Notes under the pieces: model-generated
The model's database searches: none
What the model was told of the DNA's origin: nothing
What the model saw: only the letters and a program-made list of their open reading frames with translations
DNA from: Symbiodinium natans
Lineage: Eukaryota; Sar; Dinophyceae; Suessiales; Symbiodiniaceae
NCBI GenBank assembly: GCA_905221605.1
Contig: CAJNDS010000382.1
Coordinates: 89,880-153,879 of the forward strand
Direction of reading: 5' to 3'
Length of the DNA stretch: 64,000 bases
Position numbers and translations under genes: made by a program
Shown here: positions 22,031 through 33,483 of the stretch, one piece after another
Position numbering within the stretch: position 1 is the stretch's first letter
How the letters are laid out: every line of letters starts with the position of its first letter

Positions 22031-22654
22031 GTGCACAGAGAACCCTCGGCCTGCCGATGTTTGCCGCAAATACAATGGCTCAACTTTTGCGAGGAGTTGC
22101 ACCTCGGGTCCTAGATTTCGGCTCGGACTGCCCCAAATGCAGTCGCTCGATTCTGAATTTGGCCCCCAATACGCGTGCAAAACGGCTTCCAGAACCCGCC
22201 TACGGCCTCCTTCCGGGGGGCAGCTGGGCCCTGAAGCCTGATTTTCCCAAGCCCTAAACAGTTGAAACGTTTCAACCATAATGAAAGCCAGATGCGCTGT
22301 TTGGAGTACTTTCCCGGGCCCCCAATGATTTGTTAATTACTTACCTTCTCGGGGTTGGTTTGGGATTTGGTTTGGGATTTCATGTTTGGGGTAGTTTAGA
22401 TTTTTTGTGTTGGTGTGGCGTTTAGTCCTGTGAGTTCAGGGTTTTAGGAAATTGCTGGTTTTCCTTGGAGGCAGTGCCTAGCTCTTGAGCCCTACACCCT
22501 GAAACCCTAAGCTCCACAGACCCCTTCCCCCGAACCACAAAGAAGAAAGCAAAACATGAAACCTAAACCCTACACCCAACACCCCAAACCACACCCCAAA
22601 CCCTTTAAACCCCAAGACCTAAGCCCGAAACCCAAACCGCAGCTGCGGGTGCAG

Positions 22655-22715
22655 GAAAACAGTCCAGAGGAGGCCCTGCAAGGAATCTGGTGGCTGGGGC
22701 CTTGGAATCCGTGGA
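22655..22715 (+). CDS. coding island (internal exon), unknown protein
   Basis: GTGCAG|GAA acceptor, GGA|GTTGCC donor; reads ENSPEEALQGIWWLGPWN. Confidence 0.58.
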
Positions 22716-23011
22716 GTTGCCGCCGCAGCCGGGGGTTTAGGGTATAGGATTTGGGGATTCAGGGTTTAGGGTTTAGGGTGTAGGGTTTCTTTGGGGAGGG
22801 CTTAGGGTTTTGGGTTTAGGGCGGAGGGTCGAGGGTTCAAGATCGAGGGTATTTATAGAGGTCTATTGGGGAGAGCGGTGTGTGGTGTTACAGGGCTTAG
22901 GGGTCTTGGATTGCAGGTTTGGGCTTTTGGGTTCCGGGGGTTTGCGGTTCGGGGTTGGAGGTTTAGGGTTGTGCCACTAAGTTCAGGCTCAGGGTTCGGG
23001 GCGTTGGCTAG

Positions 23012-23070
23012 GAGGGGCTCTTCAAAGTGCAGCTCATCGAGCATCTGGATCTCCAGAATGGTATTCTTGA
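23012..23070 (+). CDS. coding island (internal exon), unknown protein
   Basis: GGCTAG|GAG acceptor and TTGA|GTGTTA donor; reads EGLFKVQLIEHLDLQNGI. Confidence 0.67.
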
Positions 23071-23203
23071 GTGTTACCAGCTTACGGCTCCGGGCTCCGG
23101 GGGCTGAATGTTTTCGGGTCCAGGCCTTCCATTTGGACTTCATGACTCTGGTGTTCCAGGGAAGTTGGGGCTTCGGGGCTGTGGCTGGGTGTTCTTTGTG
23201 CAG

Positions 23204-23266
23204 CGGAGGTGGTATCTGACTTCGCATCCGCATTCTGGCACTCGACACTATGGCACTCTCTTCAAG
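23204..23266 (+). CDS. coding island (internal exon), unknown protein
   Basis: GTTCTTTGTGCAG acceptor and AAG|GC donor, 21 codons reading RRWYLTSHPHSGTRHYG then TLFK. Confidence 0.62.
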
Positions 23267-23336
23267 GCGGCTGTTTTTCGAGAGATCAGGGTTCACGGTC
23301 CCAGGCGTAAGACCCAGGCTACTACGCTTATTGTAG

Positions 23337-23395
23337 GGACATGGGTTTCGTCACCGTGTGGGGACTGGGCCGGATCAAGCTCGTCCTTCAGCATG
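23337..23395 (+). CDS. coding island (internal exon), unknown protein
   Basis: TTATTGTAG|G acceptor, CATG|GTGATG donor; reads DMGFVTVWGLGRIKLVLQ. The frame stays open well past the donor, so the 3' limit could be later. Confidence 0.62.
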
Positions 23396-23548
23396 GTGAT
23401 GGACGCCAGCTTGGAAACCTAATTTTAGAGGCTACCAAATGCTTGCGAAATTGCCCGGATTCCTTTAATTTAGACATCCCTTGCCTAAGCCCTGAAACAC
23501 CATTTCGATGCAAGGGCCACATGGGGCCACTGCAACGAGCTTGCACAG

Positions 23549-23613
23549 TGACTGCCTCCATATGAGCTTGATACAGTATGCGTCGCCGCCTGCAACGATC
23601 AGGATGTGCTCGG
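23549..23613 (+). CDS. coding island, unknown protein
   Basis: CACAG acceptor and TCGG|GTCAAC donor; reads DCLHMSLIQYASPPATIR. Confidence 0.48.
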
Positions 23614-23766
23614 GTCAACAGGGTTTGGGCTTCAAAGGCTTACGCTCATGCCGTTCGGGGCTGAATGAGACCTGAAGTCCTGGGCCTCAGAATCCCAGGC
23701 CCAAGCACGTTACCCCAGAGCGCGAACTTGGAATCCCCAAACCGTTAACATCCCTGGGCCTGCCAG

Positions 23767-23832
23767 GAAACGCAGCTGGGGGCGAATGCAGAAGAGTGGC
23801 AGACGCTCATGAATGATCCGGCCGCTACCATT
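23767..23832 (+). CDS. coding island (internal exon), unknown protein
   Basis: GCCAG|GAA acceptor and ATT|GTGAGA donor enclose exactly 22 codons: ETQLGANAEEWQTLMND then PAATI. One of the cleanest exons in the window. Confidence 0.73.
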
Positions 23833-24126
23833 GTGAGATTTGGTGGCAGTTTTTGAAGAGGCTTGAAATTAAGGAGCTATTGAAAAGGGGGGGGGGGCTT
23901 TGTAACGATAACAAACCTTCAAAACCGCGCATCCCCAAAATATGTGCAACTTATCGTAGTGCGGGCTGCGCTCTGCTAAGGAAAGCCCCACCCGAAGACT
24001 CAACATTTTGACTTGAGGCTCAGGTTAGGGCACAACCATAGGTCAATATACTATACTATACTTTCTCTCTCTCTCTCTCTCGCTCTCTCTCTCTCTCTCG
24101 CGCCCTTTCTCTTTTGTCTTCCGAAG

Positions 24127-24204
24127 ATCCGAGGAGCATCGAAGATGGCCTCGATGGACGCGAGAACGGGGTGCTTTTCCGGCGCACGTGCCCCGACATG
24201 TTGG
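24127..24204 (+). CDS. coding island (internal exon), unknown protein
   Basis: The (CT)n run at 24,060-24,120 acts as a very long pyrimidine tract before CTTCCGAAG. The exon reads RSIEDGLDGRENGVLFRR then TCPDML to TTGG|GTGGGC. Confidence 0.67.
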
Positions 24205-24498
24205 GTGGGCTCAGGGTTGTACTCCTGCTTTGGGTCCCGAAGCCCTAAACTACACCCTAAACCTAGACCTTACACCCGGCATGCTAGTTAAACAAAGGTT
24301 GGCGCGGCGCAGGCAGCTACGACACCAGCTCCAGGCACGTGCAATGGTCTCTTCAGCCTGCGAGGGCGTTGAGGGCCGTCGAGGGCAGGTTTCAGGATTT
24401 TACGAGTTTTAGAGCCCTCTTGGATTTTAGGGCTTTGCGGTTGTGACTGTTTTGCGCCGTTTGAGCAATTTCTCTTGGAATGAGCACGTGGGCTGTAG

Positions 24499-24537
24499 AT
24501 GGGGGCAACGTGGCGAGATGCCAGGCCCGTTACTTGG
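24499..24537 (+). CDS. coding island, unknown protein
   Basis: CTGTAG acceptor and GC donor; reads GGNVARCQARYLG. Short and with a competing frame. Confidence 0.4.
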
Positions 24538-25287
24538 GCGGACGCCCTCCAAGCCTACACCCTTAATCTACATACAGCCTGATCCACTGTACAGCCTGAA
24601 ACCCTGGACCATCAACCTAAACCCGACATGCTAAACCCGAAACCCTATAACAAGCCTTTTAAACTCATGAGCCCTCGACGCGAAAGATGACAGGGCCTGA
24701 TCGCTATGGAAATCAGCGCAGAGGGCGGGGCAGCACCATCGACTCTGGGCTTGGAAGTTGGTTTGTTGGGTTTTGGGGGGGCGGGGGGGGTTTAAGGGGT
24801 TTAGGGGGTTTGTAGAGTTTATGGAGTTTATGTGGTTCAGTGTTTAGGGTGGGGGTTGGGGCACGGTGTAGGGTTAAGAGTTAAGAGCGGGCTGAGCGCT
24901 TGATTCTTCCTGTTGGAGCTGGTCAAAGCCCCCTTGTGGGTTCTTTCTATAGTCGCATCACCCACCTGCAGCAAAGACCCAAAAAGGGGCTCCCTAAGCC
25001 CAAACCCCTGAACCCTAAACCCTGAAACCCTAAACCCTCCAGCGCCACCCTTACACCAATCGACTTCAGCTCAGGACTGACCCAGAAGATGTGGCTGGTA
25101 TGCAGAGCGGGCATCAGGGCTTCGGGTATGGAACGCTTCTCACTTTGGGTGTGGGAGGGATTGAAGTCTTAAAGCGGGTTGCTGTAGGTTTCTCAGTCCG
25201 ACCGAATTTCGAAGATGATTCCACTCCTTGTGGGCCCTGAATGACTTCCAATATCCCCCCCTCCCCTAAACGCGAAGCCCTGAAATC

Positions 25288-25500
25288 TCTGCACTCCAAC
25301 ACCCCAACTCCCCAACTCCCCAACACCCCAACACCCCCACACCCCAACTCCCGAACACCCCAACACCCCCACACCCCAACACGCCCAACAGCCCCAACAG
25401 CCCCAACACCCCAGCACCCCAGCACCCCCACACCCCCAACACCCCCAGCACCCCAGCACCCTCCAGCACCCCAACACCCAACCAACACCCCAACACCCAA
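25288..25500 (+). repeat. C-rich array of ACACCCCA/ACTCCCCA units
   Basis: About 210 nt of 8-9 bp C/A units, degenerate relatives of the intron heptamers. It directly precedes a coding-like stretch (ALSQDPAELAEPLQQ near 25,520-25,570). The minus-strand Gly/Cys/Trp-rich ORFs are its translation artefacts. Confidence 0.88.
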
Positions 25501-26688
25501 CCAACGCCCAACCCAAGAAGCTCAAGCTCTCAGTCAGGATCCCGCCGAGCTTGCGGAGCCTCTGCAGCAGCCAACAAACTCGGGCCTTTTGTTTGGTGGC
25601 CTGGGGGTTGGAGGGCGTTTTGGGGGGGGACTTGGGGTTTAAGGTTTAAGTTCTTGGGGCTTCAGGCCTGTTTTGATTGGGCATCAGGCCGAGAGAGGTT
25701 GGTGAAGACACCTGGGGTGAGAGTGGTGTCGAACGCAGGGTTTAGAGGCTCACTGGTGTTTTGATGGGGGTTCGGGGTCTCGCTAGGCTTTAAGCTTGCT
25801 GGGCTTTCTCTTGGCTTGTTTTTTTTTGTTGCCTTGTTTTTGTTTTTTGTGATTTTTGTTGGAGGGTGGGTGAAATGACATGAAAAAGTTCAACTTTGAA
25901 AGCAACAGCCGTTTCTTCCCTACTTAGAAATTCTCAAGTGCGATTGGGGGGGGCTTCGGGCTTATGGGCTGTGCAGGCTTCAGGGGCTGAAGCCTCACAG
26001 CCTCTTAAGACCTAGAAACCCGAAAGCATGCTAGACCATGCTAATCCTCTAAACTTTAAACCGTGCTAAGCCCCTAAACCCCCTGCGCAAGCGCAGACTC
26101 CCCATCCTCGGCCCAGTCATAGCGTGCCTACACAGGGGGCACGACATGCTGTAAGCAGCTAGTACTGTAAAGCTGCAGCACTGGATCCAGACAACCCCCC
26201 CCCAACATGTTCCAAAGACTTGCTTCGGGCCTTATGGAGGTGTTACAGGGTTTCGCAGGGTTGCATAGGGTTTTACATTGTGTTATTGGGCTTGATGGGG
26301 TTTTGATAGGGCATTTGGGGTTGATAGGGCGTGTGGGGGGTTGCAGGGCTTGTAAGGGTTTCTTCTCCCCTCGATGCCGCTCGAGGCCCCACGTATTCTG
26401 CTTGCAAACCCGACCAGAAACGAGCCAAGGCACTGGCATCTTCGGGTAGATACATGCGCTCCGAGCAGTGAAAGATGGGCCTGGATCTGTGGAAGACCCC
26501 GAAAAGCCTTGAAACCCGTAAAGCCCCAGTCTAGGCCCTAAGCTTCTTCAAGGATTGTAGCATGTGGGTCCAAAAAACCTAAACACTCGACCGTAGAACA
26601 AGATAGTCAGGCTCCCAGTACCTAGTCAGGTCAACTAAACCTAAACCCTATACCCTGTAACCCTTGCCAACAACAACCTCCAAAACAG

Positions 26689-26763
26689 AGCCGGCGGCTG
26701 GTCTTGCACTGCTGAGCCATGTTAGAGACCGAGCATGGCAGGCACGACAAAAGAGGATCCAGG
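26689..26763 (+). CDS. coding island (internal exon), unknown protein
   Basis: AAACAG acceptor, CAGG|GTTTAT donor; reads PAAGLALLSHVRDRAWQA then RQKRIQ. Confidence 0.63.
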
Positions 26764-28001
26764 GTTTATGGTTAAGATCCAGGGGTTATGATTGAGAAGC
26801 ATGTGTACTCTGGTGTGGAGTGTAGGGTGCCAGGGTTCAGGCTTGCTGGCTCTGGGTCGGGGGGAGGGGGGTGGCCTGGGGAGCCACGAACCTCATGATG
26901 GTGGTTGGTGTTTGCTTGTAGGGCAGGTAAGCCCATGTCGGGCAGCATCCGGATCTAATGGTAACAAGTCAAAATTCGAACCCCAAATCCTAGTAATTTG
27001 TCAAGACCCAAACCCTGAACCCCCGTACCCTGAGCCGTTTGGTTCCGTTCAAGATGGGAGGCGTCTCTTTGGAGCTCCGGCTTAAGCCGCCGGCCTAAAT
27101 TCCCAATCCCCAACTGGTTGTTTGAGGACTGAGGTCGGCGGGTTGAACTTCGTCTTAGGTGTTACAACGCCCTCTTTTCATAACCCAGTGGTTTGCATTT
27201 CCCTTCAAAGCCCAGCCAGTGAGACCTTAAACCCCTATAAATACGAGGCCACTGAAGCCCCAAAGCGCCGAAGTCCAAATCGCACACCTTGCAACCTCCA
27301 AAAAACCTCAAATCTCCGAAAGCACACAAGCCACAAACCGAAACCCAAGCCGCGAGCCCTAGACCCTTACAAGACGAAGGAGGTCTTGACTTACGCCTCC
27401 AGCCTTCCGAGGAAGTAGCAAAAAGCATAGTGGATACCAGGGTTCCAAGTGCAGTATAGCAAAGCTCGCATCCCTAAAGCCTGAGACCGAAGCCCTATAA
27501 ACCCTATCAGCCCTGTGAGCCCTACATACCCTATCAGCTCTGTGAGCCGTGCCCTATCAACCCTATGAACCCCACAAACCCCATAAACGCCCTGCAAAAA
27601 CTCACAACCCCCCAAAAACAACTCATAAGGCCTCAAGAACCATTTCCCTCACACTGCAGCGCCATTCTTACGAGGCTCCGGCCTGGGGGAGTGCCCGGGG
27701 CCTGTGGAGTTTGGGGCGTCGGGGGTTTGGGGCCTTTAGGGTTTAAGGGTTTTATAGAGCTGACGGGCTTTATCGGGCTCATAGGTCTACAGGGTTGATG
27801 GGCTTGTAATTGTAGTGAGGTTTATAGGGTTTATAGGGCAGGCTCAACGGGTTAGATGCATGTTCGTGTTGGGTTCTGTATTGGCTAAAGACGGCAAAGG
27901 AGGGGCAGGTTTCTGGGTAACAATGAAGAAACCCTCTAGATACCATAAGCCCTAAGCTCGAAACTCGAAGTACCTAAGCCCTAAACTCTAAACCCTATAA
28001 G

Positions 28002-28153
28002 CCCTAATACACCCCATCGACCGTTGCTTCCGCCGGGAAAAGAACGCCTCGCCCTATGAGGCTGGTCCTCATCGAGCCTGGCACACCGACAGGCCTCGCC
28101 CTCCATGGGAGATGATTGGCAAACTATTGCGAATAAAAGTCCCAGAAATGTAA
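28002..28153 (+). CDS. C-terminal exon of an unknown protein
   Basis: After TATAAG the frame reads ALIHPIDRCFRREKNASPY, then EAGPHRAWHTDRPRPPWE and MIGKLLRIKVPEM to TAA (28,151-28,153). Downstream is ~100 nt of AT-rich sequence without heptamers, which fits a 3' UTR. This probably ends one of the multi-exon genes to the left; the first Met of that gene was not found. Confidence 0.72.
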
Positions 28154-28500
28154 CTGCATCTATTGCATATGCATGTATATATGTAAATGTATATGTATGT
28201 CTTTATTTGTTTGACAATTTCATAAGATATGGAATAGAACATAGTGTAATATTGTGCAGGTCTTCCTTTCGGAGTTAGGGTTTGGGGTCTAGGGGTTTTA
28301 GTGATGAAGGTTCAAGGTCTCTTTTCGGATCCGATAACGGACATGGTTCAGAGAACTGCTCATATTGGGTACCCTAGGTGTTAAGGGCGTCTCTGGCACC
28401 CTGCAACAGCTTTTGGAACCCTTTCTGAGCTTCCGAAGAGCTAAAGGTCATCCTTGAGCCCTGCAACCCCAAAAAGCTCTTCAACCTGAGGGCCCTAAGA
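28154..28500. other. 3' flank, AT-rich, no gene seen
   Basis: TGTATATGTATG-type sequence to ~28,240, then degenerate heptamers resume. No polyadenylation signal assigned; dinoflagellates do not use AATAAA reliably. Confidence 0.4.
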
Positions 28501-28515
28501 GTGGATGTACAGCAG

Positions 28516-28577
28516 GGTTCCGGTTCATGCACCACACGCGCGAGATGCTGATCAGCCGTGTCGGGCCAGCGACCAAG
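28516..28577 (+). CDS. coding island (internal exon), unknown protein
   Basis: AGCAG|GG acceptor and AAG|GC donor; reads GFRFMHHTREMLISRVG then PATK. First island of the next + group. Confidence 0.67.
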
Positions 28578-29251
28578 GCATGTTTGGTCTCGGGGGTTGA
28601 GTTGAGTTGAGGAGGGGGGGGGGGGGCGGGGATTGGGGATTCGTCAGGATTATATACCAGGATTACCTTAGAGATGTACTCCCCGGACTGGCCTCCATGG
28701 TGTGTAGGGTTTTCCGTGCTTTAGCTTAGCAGTCATGCTTGAGGCACTGTGCATTAGCGGTTCAGGGGTTAGCTAGACTTGAAATGAAGGTTGATGACGG
28801 GAACTTCGGGTTGAAGGGCTTACGAAAAAACGGCTAAGTACTTAACTTTACGGATATGAAGTAGGTATGCAGGGCTTTATGGTTCTGCTCAGGTTTTCTG
28901 AACTGGCCGTCTCAGGTTGTTTGGCTGTTCAGGGGTTTCGGCTGAGGCCAGACAACTTCCACTTTGTGGTCCGCGATCTCAGCCGTTGTCTGGATTGGGC
29001 TTGGCGCTAGACAACGCCCCGAAAACCCGAACCTGACCTCCCGAACCTTCCCCCCAAGAATATGCGACTGGGCTTTGGAGATCTGGAGGGCTTGGGGGTA
29101 ATAGGTTTAGGCGTCTTGTTCAGGGTTCTGGAGTCTCAGGGTTTGGAACATCTTGAAAGGGGCCGCCCCAACATGATTTTGGAAATGCCCAAGGGAAGCA
29201 CAGGAAGGAATGGTTGCCCTCAACCCTGCAACCTACACCCTACCAGCTAAG

Positions 29252-29314
29252 AGTTCCTGCGAAGGGCTTATGTGTCTGTGCTTAAACAACGCTTGCACTC
29301 TACTACCGCTCAAG
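29252..29314 (+). CDS. coding island (internal exon), unknown protein
   Basis: GCTAAG acceptor and CAAG|GC donor; reads FLRRAYVSVLKQRLHSTT. Confidence 0.63.
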
Positions 29315-29387
29315 GCTGAGGGAAGTTTAAGGTTAGGGTGTAAGGTTAAGGGAAGCTCGTGGGCTAGAAAACAGGCTCCTCTCCCAG

Positions 29388-29413
29388 GTTCCCTACTACG
29401 AAAGAACCGCCCG
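29388..29413 (+). CDS. possible 26-nt microexon
   Basis: CTCCTCTCCCAG|GTT acceptor and CG|GTAACC donor enclose VPYYERTA plus two bases. Strong sites but too short for confidence. Confidence 0.4.
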
Positions 29414-29458
29414 GTAACCTACACCCTGAGCCCTAAGCTATGGCTTCCGATATCCCAG

Positions 29459-29541
29459 GCCCCGTGCCCTCACGAGGGCATGTGCCCATTGGCCTTGACG
29501 GGGAGAGATTGGCGGCCTGGCTACGCCGAGCTAAGTTCTAG
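29459..29541 (+). CDS. coding island, unknown protein
   Basis: TATCCCAG|GC acceptor; reads GHVPIGLDGERLAAWLRR then AKF to TAG at 29,539-29,541. The stop may lie inside an intron. Confidence 0.57.
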
Positions 29542-29853
29542 GTTCGGGCTTAGGTGCCCAAACCCTGGGTGTGGGTTCAGGGTCTCTAGGGCTTTGGGTT
29601 TACACAGGGGTTTAGGGTTTAGGCATTTCGAGCGTTCAGGGTTGAGCGCCTGATCCTAGGAAGCGTTGGCTGCCGCTGTAGTGTGAGTAGTTTCACGGGT
29701 CCCGTTGAACCTCAAACACGCTATAGCCCTAAAACCACCGAATAAATATCTCAAACCCCAAAGCTCTCAAATAGAAACCCGACAACCCCAAACCCTTAAC
29801 ATCGAAAAAGCTCTAACGCCCTAAGCCCCCCAAATTCCCAGTCATGGCTTCAG

Positions 29854-29923
29854 GGCTTCGGAAATGAGAGCGGAGACCGACCGAAGCGCTTTTTTCGGAG
29901 CTGTGCCTATTCTGTACCCGAAT
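29854..29923 (+). CDS. coding island (internal exon), unknown protein
   Basis: CTTCAG|GGC acceptor, GAAT|GTAACC donor; reads GFGNESGDRPKRFFRSCA. A second frame (starting MRAETDRSAFFGAV) is open too. Confidence 0.57.
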
Positions 29924-30029
29924 GTAACCTAGACCCCAGAAACAGAAGACCATAATCAACATATCCCAATCCTGATATCAACAAACCTGTATACCTGTTC
30001 CGGGGACATCTTCGGTTTGTGGCTGTTAG

Positions 30030-30131
30030 GATCAAGGCATCTGGTCCCCGAATTTGCATGTGCCGGCCGCGATTCAAGGTGCCACTTCGCACAGCGCGTG
30101 CGCCGCACCCCCCACCGGGTCTACTGCAAAG
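30030..30131 (+). CDS. coding island (internal exon), unknown protein
   Basis: GCTGTTAG|GA acceptor, AAAG|GC donor; reads RHLVPEFACAGRDSRCHF then AQRVRRTPHRVYCK. Cys/His spacing hints at a metal site, but no family is recognised. Confidence 0.67.
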
Positions 30132-30252
30132 GCTGGGACTGCCAGAAAAAGCTCTGAACCTCAAGCCTCTGTACCTCAGACGTCTGAACCTCAAGCCTCT
30201 GAACCTCAAACCTCTGAACCTCAAACCCTGAAACCTAAACCCTGAACCCTAG

Positions 30253-30321
30253 GACAGTTTCCTGAAGGCGGCAATGGCCGATTTGCAGCAACTCAGGGGG
30301 CTGCAAAGGAGACTTCTGCGG
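30253..30321 (+). CDS. coding island (internal exon), unknown protein
   Basis: CCCTAG|GAC acceptor and CGG|GTGAGG donor enclose 23 codons: DSFLKAAMADLQQLRGLQ then RRLLR. Leucine-rich helix. Confidence 0.73.
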
Positions 30322-30640
30322 GTGAGGATTTGTATTTCCATACATAGATATGTTACACACGTAAGTAAGTTGTGTCAATATATATATATATATATATATA
30401 CACATACATATATATATATACATACATACATGCATATTTCGCTCCACGGTTCGGATTCAGCGTTAAGGCTCGTGAGTCTTCCTGTTCGAGACCCGGCCTG
30501 TGCCAGTGTGCAAAACGAAGTTATGCCACAGCAGCGCACTGAATAAATGGTAAGCCTTGTAAGCCCTAACGATTAAAGAATGCTACAGCCCTAACTAACC
30601 CTCCAGCCCCACCAAACCCTCGACCGATGTGTTCCCCCAG

Positions 30641-30744
30641 AAAGATTTGTTACTCCCTGTCCGCCGAAGCTCTTCCACTCAATCCCGGTGTACATTGGCC
30701 GAAGTGGCTTGTCGCGGATCATCGTCAACTTGACTGCAGAGACG
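30641..30744 (+). CDS. coding island (internal exon), unknown protein
   Basis: TTCCCCCAG acceptor and ACG|GC donor; reads RFVTPCPPK then LFHSIPVYIGRSGLSRII and VNLTAE. Looks like a beta-rich domain fragment; not identified. Confidence 0.67.
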
Positions 30745-30848
30745 GCGGAAACCCCACGCTTTCCTAAGTCCCCTAATCCCTGAAACCCCAAACCCTGAAA
30801 GGGCCATGCCCCCAAATTCATGAGCCTGAACCTTTGAACCGCTTGCAG

Positions 30849-30879
30849 GGTCCAAAAAGCGGTTCATGGAAGAGGAGAA
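30849..30879 (+). CDS. coding island, unknown protein
   Basis: GCTTGCAG|GG acceptor; reads SKKRFMEEE to a GC donor. Confidence 0.43.
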
Positions 30880-30959
30880 GCCAGGGCCTTGCCAACAGGG
30901 TTGAGGGGATGTGAGAGGTTAAGGGGAGTTGGGCGGCTGGTTTTGGGGGTTTCGGTTTT

Positions 30960-31170
30960 AGATACATGCAGCACATATAGTATACGTACACATATACATA
31001 CACATATACATACACATATACATACATGTATAAATACATGTATAAATACACGTATACATACACGCATACATACACATTTGTACATACGCATGCATACATA
31101 CCTACATACATACATGCATGCATGCATACATATATACATACATGTGCATACATGCATACACACACACAGA
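30960..31170 (+). repeat. (CATA)n / (CATG)n microsatellite
   Basis: About 200 nt of CATACATATA, CATGCATA and TACACATA units. Tyr/Thr/His/Ile ORFs here are artefacts. Confidence 0.9.
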
Positions 31171-31973
31171 GACAGAGAGACGACAACCTAGACTCAAACC
31201 CACCAAGAAGCCCAAGCCCCTGAAGCCAAGGTTCAGTTTCCTTTGCATCCGCCGCTCGCCAGGGCACGTGCCTCGGGGCTTCAGAAAGGCTCCGAAGAAC
31301 ATGGGGCTTTGGAGTTAAGGGTTGGGTTTGGGATTCACGGGGGCTTAGCTGCTTGCAGAAGTTTATGCTTTTGGGGGTATGGGGTAGCTATGCGAGTGAA
31401 GGGCTTATAGGGGATCAGTGCGATTGTGGATGGGGGTTGGCTCAGGGCTTAGGGTTGAGGGGTGGTTTTTTTGTGAGAAATGGCTCTGTTGCAGAGAGGC
31501 CTTCGAGGGCTCGGCATTTGCAGGAGCCGAAAGCCACAAGCTAAAACCGCCCAACGCCCCAAAGCCGCCCTGCGACCTTGATCCCTAACCGTACACCCTA
31601 AACCCAATCAAAACCCCAGAGTGCCCGACCCCCCCTAAACCGTCACAATCATGGGACTTGAAACGAAAACCACAATCTGGAACCTCAATTCGAAGAAACT
31701 AAGCCCTAGACCCGAGCTCCTAACCCTTCAACTCAGCCTCGAAAGCCTTAAAACTCTATACTAGGCCTTCCACCCGAGATCCCTAGCCCCTAATACCTCA
31801 TTGGGTGTTTCTCATGGGGGGGGGGGATTCTGGCTTAGGGTTTGAGGGATGCATGGTTCAGGTAGGAATGTCTGGATGCAGTGTGCTGTAGGGTGTGTGT
31901 GAGGCACAGGGCCGCAGGGTCTCTGAGGGGTTTAGGGTGCGCTGGGTGGTCTGGATGTGCTGGCACCTTCAAG

Positions 31974-32042
31974 GCACTTGTTAAAATACATGTTGTTGAC
32001 CAAGCCGAACTTCCGCAAAGCTGGGAGATGCAACACATGGAA
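31974..32042 (+). CDS. coding island, unknown protein
   Basis: TTCAAG|GCA acceptor and GAA|GC donor enclose 23 codons reading ALVKIHVVDQAELPQSWE then MQHME. An overlapping frame (LLKYMLLTKPNFRKAG) is also protein-like. Confidence 0.5.
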
Positions 32043-32162
32043 GCATGACATCAAAGCACCTCTCAAAGCTAAGATCAACGAGACCTCAGACCCTAACAGA
32101 ATCGGATTAGGGCTTAGGGTTTCCCTGAGTCCGAATCCTGAGCCCCGACCTTTGGTCCAAAG

Positions 32163-32200
32163 GCCACGCTCCAAGTACCGCTGCGAAGAGCATGCGCCGG
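32163..32200 (+). CDS. coding island, unknown protein
   Basis: CAAAG|G acceptor; reads PRSKYRCEEHAP to a GC donor. Confidence 0.4.
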
Positions 32201-32747
32201 GCCCTTTTGACTGGGGTTTAGGGTTCAGGGTTTATAGGCTTTAGGGTGTGTTGACAGGTTCGTGGGTACTTCGAGCTGGGGTTAGAACTTTTCAGAGGGT
32301 TGTTGTCTAGGGCGCCTTGCTGAAACCCATACTTCGCAGTCCTCACGAACCACCGAGTAAGGGCCAGGCTTGGGTCTTCAGGGTTTGGGGCTTGAGTGTT
32401 GAAGCCTGTCATGGTGTGTGTGAATGTGAGTTTGCAGGCTTCAAACCCGTAGATTTCAGTTGTTGGTGTTTGGGCAACTTACCTCTCAGTGTTTCTGCTC
32501 AAGAATGGCGCCGGTTCCGAGGGGGGAAGGTAACTTACCTTAGTAGTCACTACGTAATGAGCTTTCCAAGCTTCCCTAAGGGAAACCTAGGTACCGACCC
32601 ACCTTTAAGGACCTTGCAATGAGGTGTTCATGGCTAGCAGGAACACATCTGAAAAGTTATGTTCCTAATCCAAGAAATATATACCTTGAATCGCCTAAAC
32701 CCTTGAACCTGAAGCCCTAAAGCAGTCCCAACTCCCAGAACCTGAAG

Positions 32748-32792
32748 TGTGCACATTGAAAGCTCCATACCTGCTGTTCCGGTTTGACAAAG
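32748..32792 (+). CDS. coding island, unknown protein
   Basis: CTGAAG acceptor; reads CTLKAPYLLFRFDK to a GC donor; the frame stays open to 32,835 (GLPRMRRPTSGAVLG), so it may be longer. Confidence 0.5.
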
Positions 32793-33435
32793 GCCTACCC
32801 CGCATGAGAAGACCTACTTCTGGCGCTGTCCTCGGTTTTGATGGAGGGAGATTTTCGCTTTCCGTCTCCTTGGGGATTTCGAGAGGTTTAAAGCTTTGGG
32901 TTCAGGCTTTGGAGGGAGCAACAACGGCAAGGGCATGGAGTTCAGAGCGGTGTGCCCCGAGCTCCATAACCTGAAGCACAACGGCCACAGACACAGAGAC
33001 ACACACACACACACGCGCAGCGTGCACATTCAGGGTTTCAACTTTGAGGGTTTGGGGTTTGAGACTCTAGGCTGTTGTTTTGCGATCTCAACTTTACCGG
33101 GTGGTAGTTTCATCTCGCATAGCCTGGTAGAAATACACATCGGGGAGCGTCCACATTGGTGAATCACACTTGAGGCAGTTACATGGAATCTTTGAAAGGC
33201 CAGTAAGGCAAATCACAGCAGGGAAGCGGTTTAAGACGTCGACCGAAACTGCGTTTCGTTTGGGCGAAGCATGGTAGACTCGACGGTCCGTGAGCCGGCT
33301 AGATTTTCAGTAAAGCTTGGTGACTTGTTGCTGGAATCGACGTTTCTGGGGTTTTAAGCTTGACAGTGCAAACAAGCATCTCTGCGGGATTTGCTGCCAA
33401 CAGGCACTCAGAATTCTTGTAAAAACGGTCTGAAG

Positions 33436-33483
33436 CACCACCCGTGGGTTTTGAGCCCTCAGGAGATGACGACGACGTGCAGG
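33436..33483 (+). CDS. coding island, unknown protein
   Basis: TGAAG acceptor and CAGG|GTCCGC donor; reads PPVGFEPSGDDDDVQ. Confidence 0.45.

Noticed and set aside
25114-25525. Gly/Val/Leu/Trp/Cys-rich minus ORFs
   Set aside because: They are frames of the ACACCCCA array; repeat artefact.
30478-30500. tRNA/SINE-like B box (GTTCGAGACCCGG)
   Set aside because: No partner A box or tRNA fold found; the interval is also open in a protein-like frame.
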